Positions 4,952-6,467 of a stretch of 6,467 nt of DNA are shown piece after piece. The translations under genes were made by a program, and so were the position numbers. The stretch lies in the NCBI GenBank assembly GCA_019115685.1, contig DXDC01000106.1:1-6467 (forward strand). The letters are read 5' to 3'. The notes under the pieces are model-generated. The model had not been told where the DNA came from and ran no database searches. It saw only the letters and a list, made by a program, of their open reading frames with translations. The DNA is from Candidatus Agrococcus pullicola. GTDB taxonomy: Bacteria > Actinomycetota > Actinomycetes > Actinomycetales > Microbacteriaceae. Numbering within the stretch: position 1 is the stretch's first letter; each line of letters begins with the position of its first letter.

Positions 4952-5833
4952 GTGAGCGAACAGAAATTTGCCGAGTATGCCCGCCCGGAGAAGTTGGTCT
5001 CAACCGATTGGGTTGCCGAGCACAAGGATGATGAGGGCGTCGTGATCGTCGAGTCCGATGAGGATGTGCTGCTGTACGAAACCGGGCACATTCCGGGGGC
5101 CGTGAAAATCGATTGGCACACCGAACTCAATGACCCCGTCGTTCGCGACTACCTCGATGCCGCCGCGTTCGCGCAGTTGCTCAGCAGCAAGGGTATCGAC
5201 GAGAACTCGACGATTGTCTTCTACGGCGACAAGTCGAACTGGTGGGCCGCGTACGCCCTGTGGGTCTTCGCGCTCTACGGCTACGAAAACACGAAGCTGA
5301 TGGACGGCGGCCGCGACAAGTGGATCGCAGAGGGCCGAGCCCTCACGACAGCAACTCCTACGCCCACCGAGACTCGCCCATCCGTCGGGCACCGCGACGA
5401 TCGCACTCTGCGAGCCTTCCGAGATGACGTACTGGCTTCGTTCGGGAAGCCACTGGTGGACGTGCGATCACCCGAGGAGTACAGCGGGGAACGCACGACA
5501 GCGCCGGCATATCCGGAGGAAGGCGCGCTCCGCGCTGGTCATATCCCCACCGCAGCCTCGGTGCCCTGGGGAACTGCCGTCAACGAAGACGGGACGTTCA
5601 AGTCCCGCCAGGAACTTGAACGGATCTATCGGGGCGCCGGTGTCGGAGAAGGAGAAGACGTCATCGTCTACTGCCGCATCGGCGAACGCTCCAGTCACAC
5701 TTGGTTCGCACTGAAGTTCCTGCTGGGCCACGATGATGTCCGCAACTACGACGGGTCTTGGACAGAGTGGGGCTCGCTGGTCGGCGTCCCCATCGTGGTT
5801 GGAACAGAGCCCGGGACGGTGCAGAACCGGTGA
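4952..5833 (+). CDS. sseA: Thiosulfate/3-mercaptopyruvate sulfurtransferase, tandem rhodanese
   Basis: This is a 293-residue protein with two rhodanese domains (about 10-135 and 150-285). It moves a sulfane sulfur from thiosulfate or 3-mercaptopyruvate to a thiophilic acceptor through a cysteine persulfide. The catalytic cysteine is C241 in [13 protein letters not shown], the actinobacterial active-site loop. The N-terminal domain has GHIPGA (45-50) and VFYGDKSN (89-96), with Asp where an active cysteine would be, so it is the usual inactive partner domain. [11 protein letters not shown] (169-179) and GHIPTA (196-201) mark the second domain. The donor specificity cannot be read with certainty. 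It is cytosolic with no signal peptide. The stop codon overlaps the start of sufE by 4 bp, so the two are probably translationally coupled. The same sseA-sufE order is known in mycobacteria. Confidence 0.94.
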   Translation: MSEQKFAEYARPEKLVSTDWVAEHKDDEGVVIVESDEDVLLYETGHIPGAVKIDWHTELNDPVVRDYLDAAAFAQLLSSKGIDENSTIVFYGDKSNWWAAYALWVFALYGYENTKLMDGGRDKWIAEGRALTTATPTPTETRPSVGHRDDRTLRAFRDDVLASFGKPLVDVRSPEEYSGERTTAPAYPEEGALRAGHIPTAASVPWGTAVNEDGTFKSRQELERIYRGAGVGEGEDVIVYCRIGERSSHTWFALKFLLGHDDVRNYDGSWTEWGSLVGVPIVVGTEPGTVQNR

Positions 5834-6252
5834 CGGTACCCGCTGCACTCGCCGGAATCGCCGCGGACTTCAACACGCTCCCGGCCAACGAGCGCCTCAA
5901 CCTACTGCTGGAGTTCTCGGGCGAGCTGCCGGAGCTGCCCGAACGCTTCGCAGAGCACCCGGAGCTGCTGGAGAAAGTTGTGGAATGCCAGTCCCCGATC
6001 TCCATCATCGTGGAGGTCGTCGAGGGGCGCGTCTCGATTCACGCCAGCGCTCCTCCCGAGGCACCGACCACTCGAGGCTTCGCCTCGATTCTCATCCAGG
6101 GCTTGGAGGGCAGCTCTCCAGGAGAGGTTCTGGACGTGCCATCCGACTTCCCGAACTCGCTGGGGTTGACAGCGCTCGTGTCACCGCTGCGTCTTCGCGG
6201 CATGGGCGGGATGCTCGCACGCATCAAGAGGCAGGTCGCGGAGCAGACTTGA
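5830..6252 (+). CDS. sufE: SufE family sulfur acceptor protein
   Basis: This is a 140-residue SufE-like protein. SufE accepts a persulfide sulfur on a conserved cysteine from a cysteine desulfurase and passes it on for iron-sulfur cluster assembly. The acceptor is C53 in [14 protein letters not shown], followed by a [11 protein letters not shown] segment (84-94) and [10 protein letters not shown] (104-113), all characteristic of the family. The C-terminal [16 protein letters not shown] is also typical. The start is GTG 5830, which overlaps the sseA stop as GTGA; upstream in-frame starts lie deep inside sseA. The ribosome site (GGGACGG, about 5813-5819) is weak, in line with coupling to sseA translation. 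No SufS or SufBCD gene is in the window, so the immediate donor may be SseA or a desulfurase encoded elsewhere. Confidence 0.92.
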   Translation: MTVPAALAGIAADFNTLPANERLNLLLEFSGELPELPERFAEHPELLEKVVECQSPISIIVEVVEGRVSIHASAPPEAPTTRGFASILIQGLEGSSPGEVLDVPSDFPNSLGLTALVSPLRLRGMGGMLARIKRQVAEQT

Positions 6253-6256
6253 AAAG

Positions 6257-6285
6257 CCCGCCTTCGGGAGCCTGCCGAGCGCAGG
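6257..6285 (+). terminator. Weak tandem hairpins between convergent sufE and the last gene
   Basis: CCCG (6257-6260) pairs with CGGG (6265-6268), and CCTGC (6271-6275) with GCAGG (6281-6285). They fill most of the 41-bp gap between the sufE stop and the stop of the convergent minus-strand gene. There is no T-run on either side, so a terminator role is only suggested by position. Confidence 0.3.
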
Positions 6286-6293
6286 TACCTTAC

Positions 6294-6467
6294 CTATTTC
6301 GGGCGTACTGCTGTGAACTCGTGCGCATCGAGCCAGTCACCGATCTCCTGCTGGTAGCGCTGCGGATCAAGGTTCCAGAGTTTCGTGTGCAGCGCCTTGT
6401 CCCACTCCCGGTAGTCGACGATGTCTGGCCTCGCCTGCGCGAACTCACGGGAGCCATCGGGCGGCAC
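6294..6467 (-). CDS. C-terminal part of a probable alpha/beta hydrolase (cut by window edge)
   Basis: Only the last 57 residues and the TAG stop (plus-strand 6294-6296) are present; the gene continues beyond 6467. The fragment contains YREWDKALHTKLWNLDP (19-35) and then RYQQEIGDWL (37-46). A histidine followed by a W-N-x-D-P and a final helix is the common end of alpha/beta hydrolase-fold enzymes, in which that His (H27 here) belongs to the catalytic triad. The nucleophile and acid are outside the window, so substrate and subfamily cannot be given. It is convergent with sufE, with 41 bp between the stops. Other fold families are not excluded. Confidence 0.6.
   Translation of the reverse strand: MPPDGSREFAQARPDIVDYREWDKALHTKLWNLDPQRYQQEIGDWLDAHEFTAVRPK

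Overview
The window looks like a chromosomal segment of a high-GC Gram-positive bacterium (Actinomycetota), possibly Microbacteriaceae. The pointers are a Gly-Cys-Val tRNA cluster, the sulfurtransferase-SufE gene pair in an actinobacterial arrangement with the CRIGERSS active-site loop, a ZapE/AFG1-type ATPase divergent from that pair, AAGGAG ribosome binding sites, GTG starts and GC-rich codon use. The family placement is an inference, not a measurement.

Layout. Positions 1-505 hold a minus-strand tRNA cluster, Gly(GCC) then Cys(GCA) then Val(GAC), ending in a symmetric terminator. Beyond the terminator the 3' end of tRNA-Val is duplicated in a nested set of direct and inverted repeats that runs to the left edge of the window. 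A plus-strand tRNA-Val(CAC) follows at 695-770, and its 3' end is also duplicated, by a 34-bp direct repeat 150 bp downstream. Next come a decayed glyoxalase-like (VOC superfamily) pseudogene (about 958-1594), a small three-helix membrane protein (1673-1999) and a strong hairpin terminator (2171-2215). On the minus strand are an Amt-family ammonium transporter (2234-3472), a 393-bp gene-free stretch (3473-3865) and zapE (3866-4870). Divergent from zapE is the overlapping plus-strand pair sseA-sufE (4952-6252). The window ends with the C-terminal part of a minus-strand gene, probably an alpha/beta hydrolase (6294 to beyond 6467).

How the genes relate. SseA (rhodanese-like sulfurtransferase) and SufE (sulfur acceptor/carrier) overlap by 4 bp and probably act together in persulfide transfer. 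Amt stands alone: no PII gene (glnK/glnB) lies next to it here, although its C-terminal tail keeps the residues through which PII proteins normally regulate Amt. ZapE is an ATPase associated with cell division and has its own promoter region shared with sseA.

I see no CRISPR array, toxin-antitoxin pair, transposase, integrase or defence system. The protein-coding part is ordinary core genome. The unusual part is the left 960 bp: two different valine tRNA genes each carry a duplicated 3' end, one inside an elaborate palindromic array, and the second duplication lies directly against a gene that has lost its start codon. This resembles scars of site-specific integration at tRNA genes, but no integrase is present and the left array touches the window edge, so an assembly artefact must be excluded first.
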